29,968 bases of DNA from Pelagibacteraceae bacterium TMED65 (GTDB lineage Bacteria; Pseudomonadota; Alphaproteobacteria; TMED127), in the NCBI GenBank assembly GCA_002167215.1, contig NHDS01000036.1:19147-49114 (forward strand). The letters run 5' to 3'. Each line of letters starts with the position of its first letter. The stretch's first letter is position 1. Shown piece by piece: positions 1 through 7,730 of the stretch. The notes under the pieces were generated by a model. The model searched no databases. It was not told the origin of the DNA and saw nothing but the letters and a program-made list of their open reading frames with translations. The position numbers were made by a program, and so were the translations under genes.

Positions 1-263
1 TTAAAGAAGTGGAGATTTACCTTAACCAAAAAGATTTAGATGCAATTAATAATTATAATAAGGAAAATAATATTACCATATCCTTCAAATTACAACCTGA
101 CCCTAATCTTAAAAGAGGTGATCTTAGAATAAAATCTGGTTCAATTAACTTAGGGGATATCGTCTCTAATAAAATTAATTTTTCTGAGTCTAATGATCTT
201 GATTTAAATTTCGAAAACTTAGATCAAACAACAGATTATCAATCAACTGATCAAAAAAAATAA
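1..263 (+). CDS. fliH: Flagellar assembly protein FliH, C-terminal part (partial at window start)
   Basis: The reading frame is open from base 3 of the window, so this is the 3' end of a longer gene and the GTG at 9 is not a true start. The visible ~86 residues run through 'VEIYLNQKDL' and 'LQPDPNLKRGDLRIKSGSINLGD'. This matches the usual FliH/HrpE C-terminal pattern: a beta strand, then D-x-x-L-x-x-G-D-x-x-I-x-x-G-S. FliH regulates the export ATPase FliI and tethers it to the C-ring. The stop is 5 bases before fliI, as expected for fliH-fliI order. The call rests mainly on position plus this motif; sequence identity in the family is low. Confidence 0.72.
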   Translation, partial: KEVEIYLNQKDLDAINNYNKENNITISFKLQPDPNLKRGDLRIKSGSINLGDIVSNKINFSESNDLDLNFENLDQTTDYQSTDQKK

Positions 264-268
264 ACGAA

Positions 269-1588
269 ATGTTAATTGCAGAAAATATATTAAGAAACAC
301 TGAAAAACATCGTGTTAGCAATAACAGATTTTATACAAGTAAAACCTCAAAATTTGACGGAAAAGTCATTGAATGTGATTCATTCCCCTCCCCGATTGGA
401 ACAGTTTGCGAAATTGAATGCAATGACAAATCTTATGTAACAGGAGAAATAATAGGTTTTAAAGAAAAAAAAAATATAATTGCTGTTCACGAACTTAATG
501 CAAACATCATTCTAGGGTCTAAAATTAAAGTTTTAAATTCGTCTAATGATGTTGCGGTAGGTCAAAATCTTCTAGGTAGAGTTATTGACGCATTTGGAAA
601 GCCAATAGATGGGGGTGAAAAAAATATTGGATTAAATGAACTCTGGCCTATAAATGGAAAAAATATTAATCCCATGAATAGAAAGCCTATTAATGAAGTA
701 TTAGATGTCGGTATAAGAGCAATCAACTCTCTATTTACAGTTGGTAGAGGCCAAAGATTAGGTATTATTGCAGGCTCTGGTGTAGGGAAATCTATTTTAC
801 TGGGAATGATGACTAAATTTACAAATGCTGATGTTGTAGTTGTAGCATTAATTGGAGAAAGAGGGAGAGAGTTAGGTAATTTTATATCAGAAATTTTAAA
901 TGATGACTCTAGAAAAAGAACAGTTACTGTTGCCGTTCCAGCTGACAAATCACCACTTTTAAGAATAAAAGGTGCTGAAAGAGCAACGTCAATTGCAGAA
1001 TATTTCAGGTCAAAAGGAAAAAACGTTTTACTGATAATGGATTCTCTTACAAGAATTGCTCATGCAAAAAGAGAGGTTGGATTGGCACTCGGTGAACAAC
1101 CAACATCAAAAGGCTATCCTCCATCAGTTATTTCCATGATTCCAAACCTAATTGAAAGAACCGGTGCCGGGTCTAAAGATGAAGGAACAATAACTAGCTT
1201 TTACACTATTCTTGCTGACTCTGATGATACTAATGATCCGGTAGTTGATACAGCAAGAGCAATTTTAGATGGTCATATAGTACTATCAAGAGAACTCGCT
1301 CAATTAGGAATTTTCCCCGCAATAGACCTAAACCACTCGCTTAGCAGAGTAATGAATTCAATAGTTTCGGATGAACATCAAAATAAATCTGAAAACGTGA
1401 AGAAGCTATATTCTATATATCAGGAAAATAAAGATCTTGTTTTAATGGGAGGTTATAACCAAGGCCAAAATGCTGATATTGACAGTGCATTGAATAATTG
1501 GCCCAAAATTTGCGAGTTAATTAAACAAAATTATAAAATAAAATCGGAATTTAAAAATAGCTACGAAAGCTTAAACAACATTAACTAA
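269..1588 (+). CDS. fliI: Flagellum-specific type III export ATPase FliI
   Basis: This is the cytoplasmic ATPase that energises flagellar protein export. At 439 residues it has the normal family length. The Walker A motif GSGVGKS lies at residues 169-175, the Walker B strand ends in D258 (NVLLIMDSLTR), and the ATPase signature region includes GEQPTSKGYPPSV. The N-terminal beta barrel (residues ~30-100) and 'GRVIDAFGKPIDGG' are typical of the F1-beta/FliI superfamily. No clear Shine-Dalgarno precedes the ATG, but fliH ends 5 bases upstream, so translation is probably coupled. fliJ starts on the base after the stop. Confidence 0.97.
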   Translation: MLIAENILRNTEKHRVSNNRFYTSKTSKFDGKVIECDSFPSPIGTVCEIECNDKSYVTGEIIGFKEKKNIIAVHELNANIILGSKIKVLNSSNDVAVGQNLLGRVIDAFGKPIDGGEKNIGLNELWPINGKNINPMNRKPINEVLDVGIRAINSLFTVGRGQRLGIIAGSGVGKSILLGMMTKFTNADVVVVALIGERGRELGNFISEILNDDSRKRTVTVAVPADKSPLLRIKGAERATSIAEYFRSKGKNVLLIMDSLTRIAHAKREVGLALGEQPTSKGYPPSVISMIPNLIERTGAGSKDEGTITSFYTILADSDDTNDPVVDTARAILDGHIVLSRELAQLGIFPAIDLNHSLSRVMNSIVSDEHQNKSENVKKLYSIYQENKDLVLMGGYNQGQNADIDSALNNWPKICELIKQNYKIKSEFKNSYESLNNIN

Positions 1589-2002
1589 ATGAAAAAAAAT
1601 AAATACGATACTTTTTTAGTTCTTAAAAAAGTAAAAAAAAATAAATTACTTCATAATTTAAGTACTCTTAATATTGAAAAAAATAAAGTTCAACTAGTAA
1701 GAGAAACTCTCAATGAAATGATAGATTCCACAGACCTTAATAAAGTAGGAGAATCATATGGTTTAGATTTGAAAGTTAATGCAAATTTTAGACAAAGTTT
1801 GATGAATAAGTTAGAAATTTCTTCCAATAGAGCAGCTCATTTGCAAAATGAAATTAACTATAATCTCTCTGAGATTGGAAAGATTGATAAACAAAAGCAA
1901 AAAATAAGAGAAAAAAAAAAACTAACAGATTTAAAAAAAGAAAAACTTCTAGATATGAAAAAAGACAATTATATTAGACCTAAAAATCAAGTTCCTTTCT
2001 AG
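1589..2002 (+). CDS. fliJ: Flagellar export protein FliJ
   Basis: This is a 137-residue, highly charged protein with long heptad-like helices (residues ~5-50 and ~65-130), as expected for FliJ, the coiled-coil stalk that inserts into the FliI hexamer and escorts export chaperones. There is no sharp sequence motif, so the assignment comes from size, coiled-coil character and place directly after fliI (zero spacing) and before fliK. The end of the gene abuts a sigma-54 promoter, so fliJ is likely the last gene of the upstream transcript. Confidence 0.75.
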   Translation: MKKNKYDTFLVLKKVKKNKLLHNLSTLNIEKNKVQLVRETLNEMIDSTDLNKVGESYGLDLKVNANFRQSLMNKLEISSNRAAHLQNEINYNLSEIGKIDKQKQKIREKKKLTDLKKEKLLDMKKDNYIRPKNQVPF

Positions 2003-2004
2003 TA

Positions 2005-2021
2005 GTGGCACTATTATTGCA
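2005..2021 (+). promoter_or_regulatory. Sigma-54 promoter for fliK-fliL-fliM-fliN
   Basis: GTGGCACTATTATTGCA carries GG (2007-2008) and GC (2019-2020) exactly 12 bases apart, and is close to the full sigma-54 consensus TGGCAC-N5-TTGCA. It lies just after the fliJ stop. The predicted start is about 2032, leaving a ~14-base leader with AAGGC before the fliK ATG. Confidence 0.85.
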
Positions 2022-2045
2022 GAATCTGCATAAAAAAAGGCAGTT

Positions 2046-3365
2046 ATGGTTGCAATAAATAATAATTTAACTGAAAAGTTTAAAATACTCTCTTCAAAAA
2101 GTTCATTAGAACAAAATGATGAACTATTTGCCGAACTTTTTGCGTTAATGAATTCAAACGTTGAAAATAATGAAGAAAAGAATCTTCTCAAAAATATAAT
2201 GGTCGAACCAACTGACAAAACAACAGATGAATTGTCAGTTATACCAAATCAAATAAAAGAACAATCAAATCCATCGGAATCTTTTAACACCGATAACGAA
2301 TTAGAATTAGCTAAATCTCTCATCAAAATATTTTACAAAGAATTTGGAATTGACGATTCTGCATCTCAACCGGAGGCAAATGACAATCCAAAAACAATAA
2401 ATCAATTAAACATTAATATTGACGGTATTAAGAAAAAAATAACAAAATCAACCTCACAAAATGAAAAAAACTTTAACGAAATGACAAATCAAAAAAATGA
2501 AAGTGAAAAAGATTTCAAGTTATCAGAAAATATAATTTTGAAAGTTGAAAAGAAAAAATCCACAGAAAGTAAATTTAAACCAGAGAAACTAGATAATTTT
2601 TTCGAATCTAACAAAACAAATAATTTTGATTCCCTAACAAGTCAAAAGAAACAAGAACCCTTTGAAAAAGAAAAAATTAATAAAAATCTAAATGTTATTC
2701 AAAATTCAAGCCTAATTGAAAAAAAAACTAAAAAGAAAAATAAACAACTTAGCAAGACTATTAAAAACACTAATGAGAATTTAAATCTTTCAATAAACGA
2801 GAATAAGAGTTTAATAAAAACTGATAGCAACTTAGTTCAAAAAATACAAAATCCCAGAGAAAATAAAATTTCAGTGAAAAAAGAAACGGTAGAAAAAAAT
2901 GAATTAAAACTTTCAGAAAATAAACAAACATTCTCTAATCAAAATGGAAAAGAATTTTTGAATTTATTAGAAAGTAGTTGGGGTGAGAAGTTTTCTCAAA
3001 TTGTTAAAAACTCTTTAAAAAATGGAATTAATAAATTAGAAATTGAACTAAAACCACACAACCTTGGGAAACTAAATCTAGAGGTGTCACTCAAAAATAA
3101 TAAAACCTTTATTAATATTAGTTCAGAAAATCAGGAAGTAGTAAATATCCTTAACGAAAACCTTCCTCGTTTTACGGAGATAATTGAAAAAGAAAGTAAA
3201 TCGTTTTCAAGCTTATTTAACAACGATGGTCATCAGAATAGTAACTTTAATGGAAATAATAAAAAAGATAATTTAGTGTCTCAAGAAAATCTGAAAAACA
3301 AAAAAGAAGCAAGCGATTCTGAAGTTAATAAAATTAGTAATCATAATATTGATGTAAATGCTTAA
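2046..3365 (+). CDS. fliK: Flagellar hook-length control protein FliK
   Basis: FliK is the exported ruler that sets hook length and switches export specificity through FlhB. Residues ~1-300 are low-complexity and rich in Lys, Asn, Glu and Ser, as in many AT-rich FliK proteins. The conserved part is the C-terminal Flg_hook domain at about residues 300-385: 'NKLEIELKPHNLGKLNLEVSLK', then 'FINISSENQEVVNILNENLPRF'. The L-K-P-x-x-L-G-x-L motif is diagnostic. The length of 439 is normal. It is the first gene after a strong sigma-54 promoter, with fliL 27 bases downstream. Confidence 0.88.
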   Translation: MVAINNNLTEKFKILSSKSSLEQNDELFAELFALMNSNVENNEEKNLLKNIMVEPTDKTTDELSVIPNQIKEQSNPSESFNTDNELELAKSLIKIFYKEFGIDDSASQPEANDNPKTINQLNINIDGIKKKITKSTSQNEKNFNEMTNQKNESEKDFKLSENIILKVEKKKSTESKFKPEKLDNFFESNKTNNFDSLTSQKKQEPFEKEKINKNLNVIQNSSLIEKKTKKKNKQLSKTIKNTNENLNLSINENKSLIKTDSNLVQKIQNPRENKISVKKETVEKNELKLSENKQTFSNQNGKEFLNLLESSWGEKFSQIVKNSLKNGINKLEIELKPHNLGKLNLEVSLKNNKTFINISSENQEVVNILNENLPRFTEIIEKESKSFSSLFNNDGHQNSNFNGNNKKDNLVSQENLKNKKEASDSEVNKISNHNIDVNA

Positions 3366-3392
3366 TTAATCTATTGTATTAAGGAGAAAAAA

Positions 3393-4025
3393 ATGGCAGA
3401 AGAGAATAATCAAGAAAATGAAAAAAAATCCCCATTAAAATTAATTTTAATGATAGTGGGTGGTGTAGTACTTCTAGGTTTAGGTATAGGTTTAGGTATT
3501 TTCTTAGGAGGTGGAGATGATACTGATCCTTCTGCTGAAATATCAAAAATTATAGAAAAAAAAGAAAATCCTGAAAAAGAAGAAAATGATAATAAAAAAA
3601 ATGAAGAAGAACTAGCTGAAGAATGTACAGAAGAGGAAAAAGATGAAGAAGGTAACTGTCCAACTGGACCAAAAAAAATACCAAAAATTACTCCTGAGGA
3701 AGAAATATTCACGACAACATATTATGAGTTTCCAGGAAACTTTACAGCGAATTTAAAAGGCTCCAAAAAATTCCTTCAATTGTCAGTTGGGGTTTCAACT
3801 CAATATGATGAACAAGTTATGGTGAATGTTGAAAGCCATCAATTAGCATTAAGATCAGAAATACTAACTATAATGTCAGAATTCTCATCCGAGGATATTG
3901 CTGGTAAAGATGGAAAATATAATCTTGCGGAGGCATTAAAAGAAGGAATTAATGAGGTTTTAGTTAAAGTTGAAGGATTTGGTGGAATTGAAAATGTACA
4001 TTTCACCTCATTTGTTGTACAATAA
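3393..4025 (+). CDS. fliL: Flagellar basal-body protein FliL
   Basis: FliL is an inner-membrane protein that surrounds the stator and helps torque generation. A single membrane helix lies at residues ~15-41 (LKLILMIVGGVVLLGLGIGL). An acidic linker at ~45-110 holds two Cys (~78 and ~89). The FliL domain follows from ~118: 'YYEFPGNFTANLKGSKKFLQLSVGV' and 'LRSEILTIMSEFSSEDI'. At 210 residues it is slightly long because of the linker. AAGGAG lies seven bases before the ATG, giving a firm start. The long Glu/Lys linker may relate to the enlarged MotB in this window, but that is conjecture. Confidence 0.92.
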   Translation: MAEENNQENEKKSPLKLILMIVGGVVLLGLGIGLGIFLGGGDDTDPSAEISKIIEKKENPEKEENDNKKNEEELAEECTEEEKDEEGNCPTGPKKIPKITPEEEIFTTTYYEFPGNFTANLKGSKKFLQLSVGVSTQYDEQVMVNVESHQLALRSEILTIMSEFSSEDIAGKDGKYNLAEALKEGINEVLVKVEGFGGIENVHFTSFVVQ

Positions 4026-4038
4026 GTAAATTAAGTTT

Positions 4039-5016
4039 ATGAGTGAACCATCAAGAAAATTATCTAGTGACGAAGTAAACGCATTAATGGATGGCCTAAA
4101 GTCTGGTGATCTTAGTGCCTCAACTTCTGTCAGGGACGGAGTTGAAGTTGAATATAAAAAATTTAATTTTGGATCCGATGATTTGTCATTACTCGGCGAT
4201 TATTACGCTTTGAGATTAATTAATGAGAGATTTGCTAGAACAGTTAGAGGAGTGTTTTTGCCTCTACTTAGAGTACAACCTAGAATTAGTTCTTTCCCAC
4301 CTGAAGTAAAATCCTTTGAAGAATACAGTTCAGGATTAGACGCATTTATGAGTCTAACAAATAATAGAATTGATGAACTAAGAGGTTCAATGTTGACGGT
4401 CCTTCCTCCATCGTTTGTTAGTTTGTGTACAAGTAGCAGATACGGTGGAAAACTTGAAGTCAATGATGCGTCTAGAACAGAATTTACGGCAACAGAAGAG
4501 AAAATAATTGAAGTAATTAATAATGGTATTTCAGATGTTCTTGAACAATGCTGGAAAGATTTGACACCCATTACTATCAAGTTTCAAAGTAGAGAACAAA
4601 ATCCACAGTTTGCTGCATTTGTAGAGTCAACTGATTTAGTTATTGTATGCTCTTTTGTAATGCAATTACCAAATATAGATTCAATGTCATTTGATGTTGT
4701 TTATCCATTACAAACATTAAAACCAGTTTCTTCCCTACTAAGATCTAGAGTGCAATCAGATGTTGTGGAGTCGAATATGTCTTGGAGAGATAAATTAGAA
4801 AAAGCTGTTTTGGAGGTACCATTAACAGTTAAAAGTAATCTTTCTGAACCAGTTGTTTCAATGTCAAAATTATTGAGAATGAAATCTGGTGATACGCTCA
4901 CAGTAAATTTAGAGGAAACAGTTGATTTTTATGTCGAAAATCAAAGGTACTTTAAGGCCGAAATGGGAGAATTAAAAGGAAACGCCTCAGTAAAACTTTC
5001 AAAAAGATCAAATTAA
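4039..5016 (+). CDS. fliM: Flagellar motor switch protein FliM
   Basis: FliM is the C-ring protein that binds phospho-CheY and sets rotation direction. The N-terminal CheY-docking peptide is visible as LSSDEVNALMDGL (residues ~8-20). The middle CheC-like domain contains 'RYGGKLE' (the family's GG loop, ~134-140), and a C-terminal SpoA domain runs from ~250 to 325. The length of 325 is typical. It lies 13 bases after fliL and 11 before fliN. Keeping the docking peptide implies that a CheY acts in this cell, although no che gene is in the window. Confidence 0.96.
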   Translation: MSEPSRKLSSDEVNALMDGLKSGDLSASTSVRDGVEVEYKKFNFGSDDLSLLGDYYALRLINERFARTVRGVFLPLLRVQPRISSFPPEVKSFEEYSSGLDAFMSLTNNRIDELRGSMLTVLPPSFVSLCTSSRYGGKLEVNDASRTEFTATEEKIIEVINNGISDVLEQCWKDLTPITIKFQSREQNPQFAAFVESTDLVIVCSFVMQLPNIDSMSFDVVYPLQTLKPVSSLLRSRVQSDVVESNMSWRDKLEKAVLEVPLTVKSNLSEPVVSMSKLLRMKSGDTLTVNLEETVDFYVENQRYFKAEMGELKGNASVKLSKRSN

Positions 5017-5027
5017 GGAGAAAAACA

Positions 5028-5435
5028 ATGAATGCAGAAACAGTTGAACAAGAAAAAAATACCCCAGTAACAGAGAACAAAGATTCGAATGCACCCGAGA
5101 ACTCAAAAGCCTCAGAAAGTGCGTCAGATCAAAATAAAGAAGTTCCTGAAAAAAAAGTAGAAACTAATTCTGCTGCAGTAAGTAACCTTAGGCTTTTGGA
5201 AAATATCGAAGTTAAACTGACAGTTGAAGTAGGAAATACTGAAATCAAGATAAAGGATCTTTTAAGGCTAAATGAAGGCTCAGTTATTGAACTTGACCGT
5301 TTAGCAGGTGATGCACTAGATATTCTCGCAAACGGTACTAAAATTGCCAAAGGTGAAGTAGTAATGGTTGGAGAAAAATTCGGTATTAGGTTCACAGAAG
5401 TTGCAACTCCTGAAGAATTAATGCAAAACTTATAA
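5028..5435 (+). CDS. fliN: Flagellar motor switch protein FliN
   Basis: FliN lines the bottom of the C-ring and docks FliH. The SpoA domain fills residues ~53-135: 'LLENIEVKLTVEVGNTEIKIKDLLRL', 'GSVIELDRLAGDALDILANG', 'GEVVMVGEKFGIRFTEV'. The first ~50 residues are a low-complexity Glu/Asn/Ser/Lys extension, a common feature of alphaproteobacterial FliN. AAGGAG lies just before the ATG. It ends the fliK-N transcript; a sigma-54 promoter for fliO follows. Confidence 0.95.
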   Translation: MNAETVEQEKNTPVTENKDSNAPENSKASESASDQNKEVPEKKVETNSAAVSNLRLLENIEVKLTVEVGNTEIKIKDLLRLNEGSVIELDRLAGDALDILANGTKIAKGEVVMVGEKFGIRFTEVATPEELMQNL

Positions 5436-5437
5436 TG

Positions 5438-5451
5438 TCAGCTATTTGACA
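5438..5451. promoter_or_regulatory. GTCA-N6-TGAC palindrome upstream of fliO (candidate activator site)
   Basis: GTCAGCTATTTGAC is a perfect GTCA/TGAC inverted repeat with a 6-base centre, nested in AATGTCA...TGACATT (5434-5453). It has the spacing of the FleQ box (GTCA-N6-TGAC) known from Pseudomonas. It sits about 78 bases before the -24 element of the fliO promoter, where a sigma-54 enhancer would sit. It could instead be a weak hairpin closing the fliN transcript, but no T-run follows. Confidence 0.5.
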
Positions 5452-5475
5452 TTGATATCTATAAAAAATTATTTT

Positions 5476-5489
5476 GTCAATAAATTCAA
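5476..5489. promoter_or_regulatory. Second FleQ-box-like site upstream of fliO
   Basis: GTCAATAAATTCAA matches 12 of 14 positions of a FleQ box (GTCAATAAATTGAC). Its centre is 38 bases from the palindrome at 5438-5451, and it lies about 40 bases before the -24 element. One half-site is degraded, so this is a weaker call than its neighbour. Confidence 0.4.
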
Positions 5490-5513
5490 TTATTTAGAAT
5501 TAAATATCCCTTA

Positions 5514-5530
5514 ACGGCAAAGTTTTTGCA
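5514..5530 (+). promoter_or_regulatory. Sigma-54 promoter for the fliO-fliP-fliQ-fliR-flhB operon
   Basis: ACGGCAAAGTTTTTGCA has GG at 5516-5517 and GC at 5528-5529, 12 bases apart. The core GGCAAAGTT-x-TTGCA is nearly identical to the bactofilin promoter at 20460-20476. The predicted start is about 5541, giving a ~22-base leader with GAGGG before the fliO ATG. Confidence 0.78.
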
Positions 5531-5562
5531 TCTATCCTCTTAAAATTTAAGAAGAGGGAAAA

Positions 5563-5886
5563 ATGCCAGAATACACAGGACCAAGCTTATCAAATTACTT
5601 ACTAGTTTTAGGGTTCTTAGCATTATTGTTTGTAGGATTCTACTATGTTAAGAAAAACAAACACATCATTTCTAGAACAATTAATTCTAAGCGAAGAATG
5701 AAAGTTTCAGAGGTAACAATCCTTGGTCAGGGAGACAGAGCCTTAATTTTAAATCTAGATGATAAAGATTACTTATTTATTTCTGGAAAAAACTCAGGAT
5801 CTTTGCTTACAGAAATTAAAAGTAAAAACGTTAAAGTAAATAACCTAGAAAAGGTATTTGAAAAAAGGTTGATGAATGAAAAATAG
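5563..5886 (+). CDS. fliO: Flagellar biosynthesis protein FliO
   Basis: FliO helps assemble the FliP ring of the export gate. At 107 residues it has one N-terminal membrane helix (~9-28, SNYLLVLGFLALLFVGFYYV), then a cytoplasmic domain with 'SKRRMKVSEVTILGQGDRALILNLDDKDYLF'. This is the basic-strand pattern of FliO (R-x-x-V-x-x-x-x-x-G-x-x-x-x-L). The family is weakly conserved, but position immediately before fliP and an 11-base overlap with it make the call good. It is the first gene after a sigma-54 promoter. Confidence 0.85.
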   Translation: MPEYTGPSLSNYLLVLGFLALLFVGFYYVKKNKHIISRTINSKRRMKVSEVTILGQGDRALILNLDDKDYLFISGKNSGSLLTEIKSKNVKVNNLEKVFEKRLMNEK

Positions 5887-6619
5887 TATTTTAGCATTTG
5901 TTTTAATTCTTTTACCTTCATTAGCTTTAACCCAAATAGCTCCTCAAGGACTTGAAGCTCTTACAATAACCGAAGCTGCCAACGGTACAAAAACTTATTC
6001 AGTTTCTTTAAAAATTCTGGCATTGATGACTGCCTTAACAATTTTGCCGTCCCTTGTTTTAGGAATGACAGCATTCACAAGAATTATAATTGTAATGTCA
6101 ATTTTAAGGCAGGCACTAGGCACACAACAAACTCCACCCAATCAAATACTAGTTGCTATTTCTCTTTTCTTAACTTTTTTTGTGATGGCCCCAACTTTTA
6201 ACAAAATATATGCAGATGTTTCTGAACCATATAATAACGGTGACATGAATTTAACTGAGGCAGTTGAAAGCGGCGGAGGTGAATTAAAAAAATTTATGAT
6301 CAAAAATACGAGAAAAAACGATTTACTTATGTTTTCTCAAATGGCTAATGAAGGGAAATTCGAGGACAGTTCTCAGGTACCTTTTTACATTGTTCTTCCA
6401 GCTTATATTACAAGTGAGTTAAAAACTGCATTTCAGATAGGTTTTTTACTTTTCTTACCTTTTTTAGTCATTGACATGGTTGTTGCATCAGTTTTGATGT
6501 CACTTGGAATGATGATGTTGTCACCAATGCTTATTGCTCTTCCATTTAAATTATTATTGTTCGTCTTAGTTGATGGTTGGTCTATGACTGTTGGCTCTCT
6601 AGTGGGAACATTTTCTTAA
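5876..6619 (+). CDS. fliP: Flagellar type III export gate protein FliP
   Basis: FliP forms the pentameric core of the export gate in the MS ring. A cleavable signal peptide (~1-19, ending SLALTQ) is followed by four hydrophobic segments. Family signatures are visible: 'MTAFTRIIIVMSILRQALGTQQTPPNQILVAISLFLTFFVMAP' and, near the end, 'IGFLLFLPFLVIDMVVASVLMSLGMMMLSPM'. The length of 247 is typical. The start overlaps the 3' end of fliO, which suggests coupled translation. Confidence 0.97.
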   Translation: MKNSILAFVLILLPSLALTQIAPQGLEALTITEAANGTKTYSVSLKILALMTALTILPSLVLGMTAFTRIIIVMSILRQALGTQQTPPNQILVAISLFLTFFVMAPTFNKIYADVSEPYNNGDMNLTEAVESGGGELKKFMIKNTRKNDLLMFSQMANEGKFEDSSQVPFYIVLPAYITSELKTAFQIGFLLFLPFLVIDMVVASVLMSLGMMMLSPMLIALPFKLLLFVLVDGWSMTVGSLVGTFS

Positions 6620-6637
6620 TTAGGAAAGGTTAATATT

Positions 6638-6904
6638 ATGGGTTTTGATGAAAATGTTGAAATGATAAGGTTGGCTTTTTATCAAGTACTCATTTCTAGT
6701 GGTCCGTTTCTAGGGGCAGCACTCGCAATTGGGTTGATAATTGGTATTGTTCAGGCAGCCACATCAATTCAAGAAATGACATTAAGTTTTGTTCCTAAAA
6801 TTGTAATAGTTATTTTTGCAATTGGCTTTCTTGCAAACTTTCTTTTAGTTAGTTTAACGGATTATTTCAATTTCATATTTGATACAATTTCGGGTATTAA
6901 TTAA
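6638..6904 (+). CDS. fliQ: Flagellar type III export gate protein FliQ
   Basis: FliQ is an 88-residue export-gate subunit with two membrane helices (~17-41 and ~50-78). 'GLIIGIVQAATSIQEMTLSFVPKI' is the family signature. AGGAAAGG precedes the ATG by 9 bases. The last base of its stop codon is the first base of the fliR start (TAATG), so the two are translationally coupled. Confidence 0.96.
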   Translation: MGFDENVEMIRLAFYQVLISSGPFLGAALAIGLIIGIVQAATSIQEMTLSFVPKIVIVIFAIGFLANFLLVSLTDYFNFIFDTISGIN

Positions 6905-7719
6905 TGTTTATACCCCTTCCGTTTTATAATCCCATGGATGCACTTCCAGGTCTTGAATTAAATTCACTACTAGAATATTTATTTAAGTTTTTTATATGCT
7001 CTATTCGGCTTTCTGCATTTTTTATATCAAGCCCTTTTTTTGGATCTAGAGTTATTCCATTAAATGTTAAAATCCTTTTTTCTTTGATAGTCTCTTTTTT
7101 TTATTTTGGTTATCTCTCTGATATCCAGATATCAGAGCAAATACTTGAAAATCTTTTCATTATAATTATTGTTGAAGCACTTATTGGCCTATCACTTGGT
7201 TTAACACTTTCAATTTGGTTCGCTGCAGCAAGCTTAGCTGGAGAAAAAATAGCATCAACAACAGGACTTGGTTTTTCTCAGATGGTTGATCCCGATACGG
7301 GTGGACAGACACCAGTTGTTAGTTTGATAATGGATTTATTTCTTATAACTATTTTCTTGTCACTTAATGGTCATTTAATAGCTATTGAATTTTTATTTAA
7401 AAGTTTTGAAATTTTTAATATTAATAGTGGTCTACCACCTATTGGATTAGTAGGTTTAGGTATCGAAGCTGCAGGAGCTATGTTTTATACTGGGGGGTTA
7501 ATAATGTTACCAGTTGTTGGAGCACTTTTAATGACAAATATTGCAGTTGGCATTATTACTAGAGCCGCTCCGCAGCTAAATATGTTTTCTTTTGCTTTTC
7601 CAGTCACTATGATTTTAGCATTTTTTATAATGTATATTTCTTCTCAATCAATAGGAAATGCATTCGCTGAATTAACCAAAAGTTCACTTGATTCTATTGA
7701 AAATATACTTGTTAAATAG
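6904..7719 (+). CDS. fliR: Flagellar type III export gate protein FliR
   Basis: FliR caps the FliP/FliQ gate. At 271 residues it is slightly longer than usual, with about six membrane segments. 'ISSPFFGSRVIPLNVKILFSLIVSF', 'GEKIASTTGLGFSQMVDPDTGGQTPVVS' and 'ITRAAPQLNMFSFAFPVTM' are typical FliR stretches. It starts at TAATG with fliQ and ends 11 bases before flhB. A perfect 22-base inverted repeat lies inside the gene at 7116-7137. Confidence 0.96.
   Translation: MFIPLPFYNPMDALPGLELNSLLEYLFKFFICSIRLSAFFISSPFFGSRVIPLNVKILFSLIVSFFYFGYLSDIQISEQILENLFIIIIVEALIGLSLGLTLSIWFAAASLAGEKIASTTGLGFSQMVDPDTGGQTPVVSLIMDLFLITIFLSLNGHLIAIEFLFKSFEIFNINSGLPPIGLVGLGIEAAGAMFYTGGLIMLPVVGALLMTNIAVGIITRAAPQLNMFSFAFPVTMILAFFIMYISSQSIGNAFAELTKSSLDSIENILVK
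7116..7137. repeat. Perfect 10-bp inverted repeat inside fliR
   Basis: CTCTGATATC, then CA, then GATATCAGAG: two perfect 10-base arms with a 2-base centre, in the coding frame (S-D-I-Q-I-S-E). It is too tight for an RNA stem-loop with a normal loop, but would suit a dimeric DNA-binding protein. It may be chance. Confidence 0.5.
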
Positions 7720-7730
7720 AGGGTTAACTT

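Noticed and set aside
562..948. Minus-strand open frame opposite fliI
   Set aside because: A shadow of the strongly conserved fliI gene; its sequence is not protein-like.
2210..2240. AACTGACAA...TTGTCAGTT 9-base inverted repeat in fliK
   Set aside because: The half-sites face the opposite way from the GTCA-N6-TGAC box and the spacing differs; most likely chance in coding DNA.
3410..3712. Minus-strand Ser/Phe/Pro-rich frame opposite fliL
   Set aside because: Produced by the Glu/Lys-rich FliL linker read in reverse.
4191..4210. CGGCGATTATTACGC inside fliM with GG-N10-GC spacing
   Set aside because: Intragenic, poor -24 and -12 boxes, and no gene start downstream in a sensible position.
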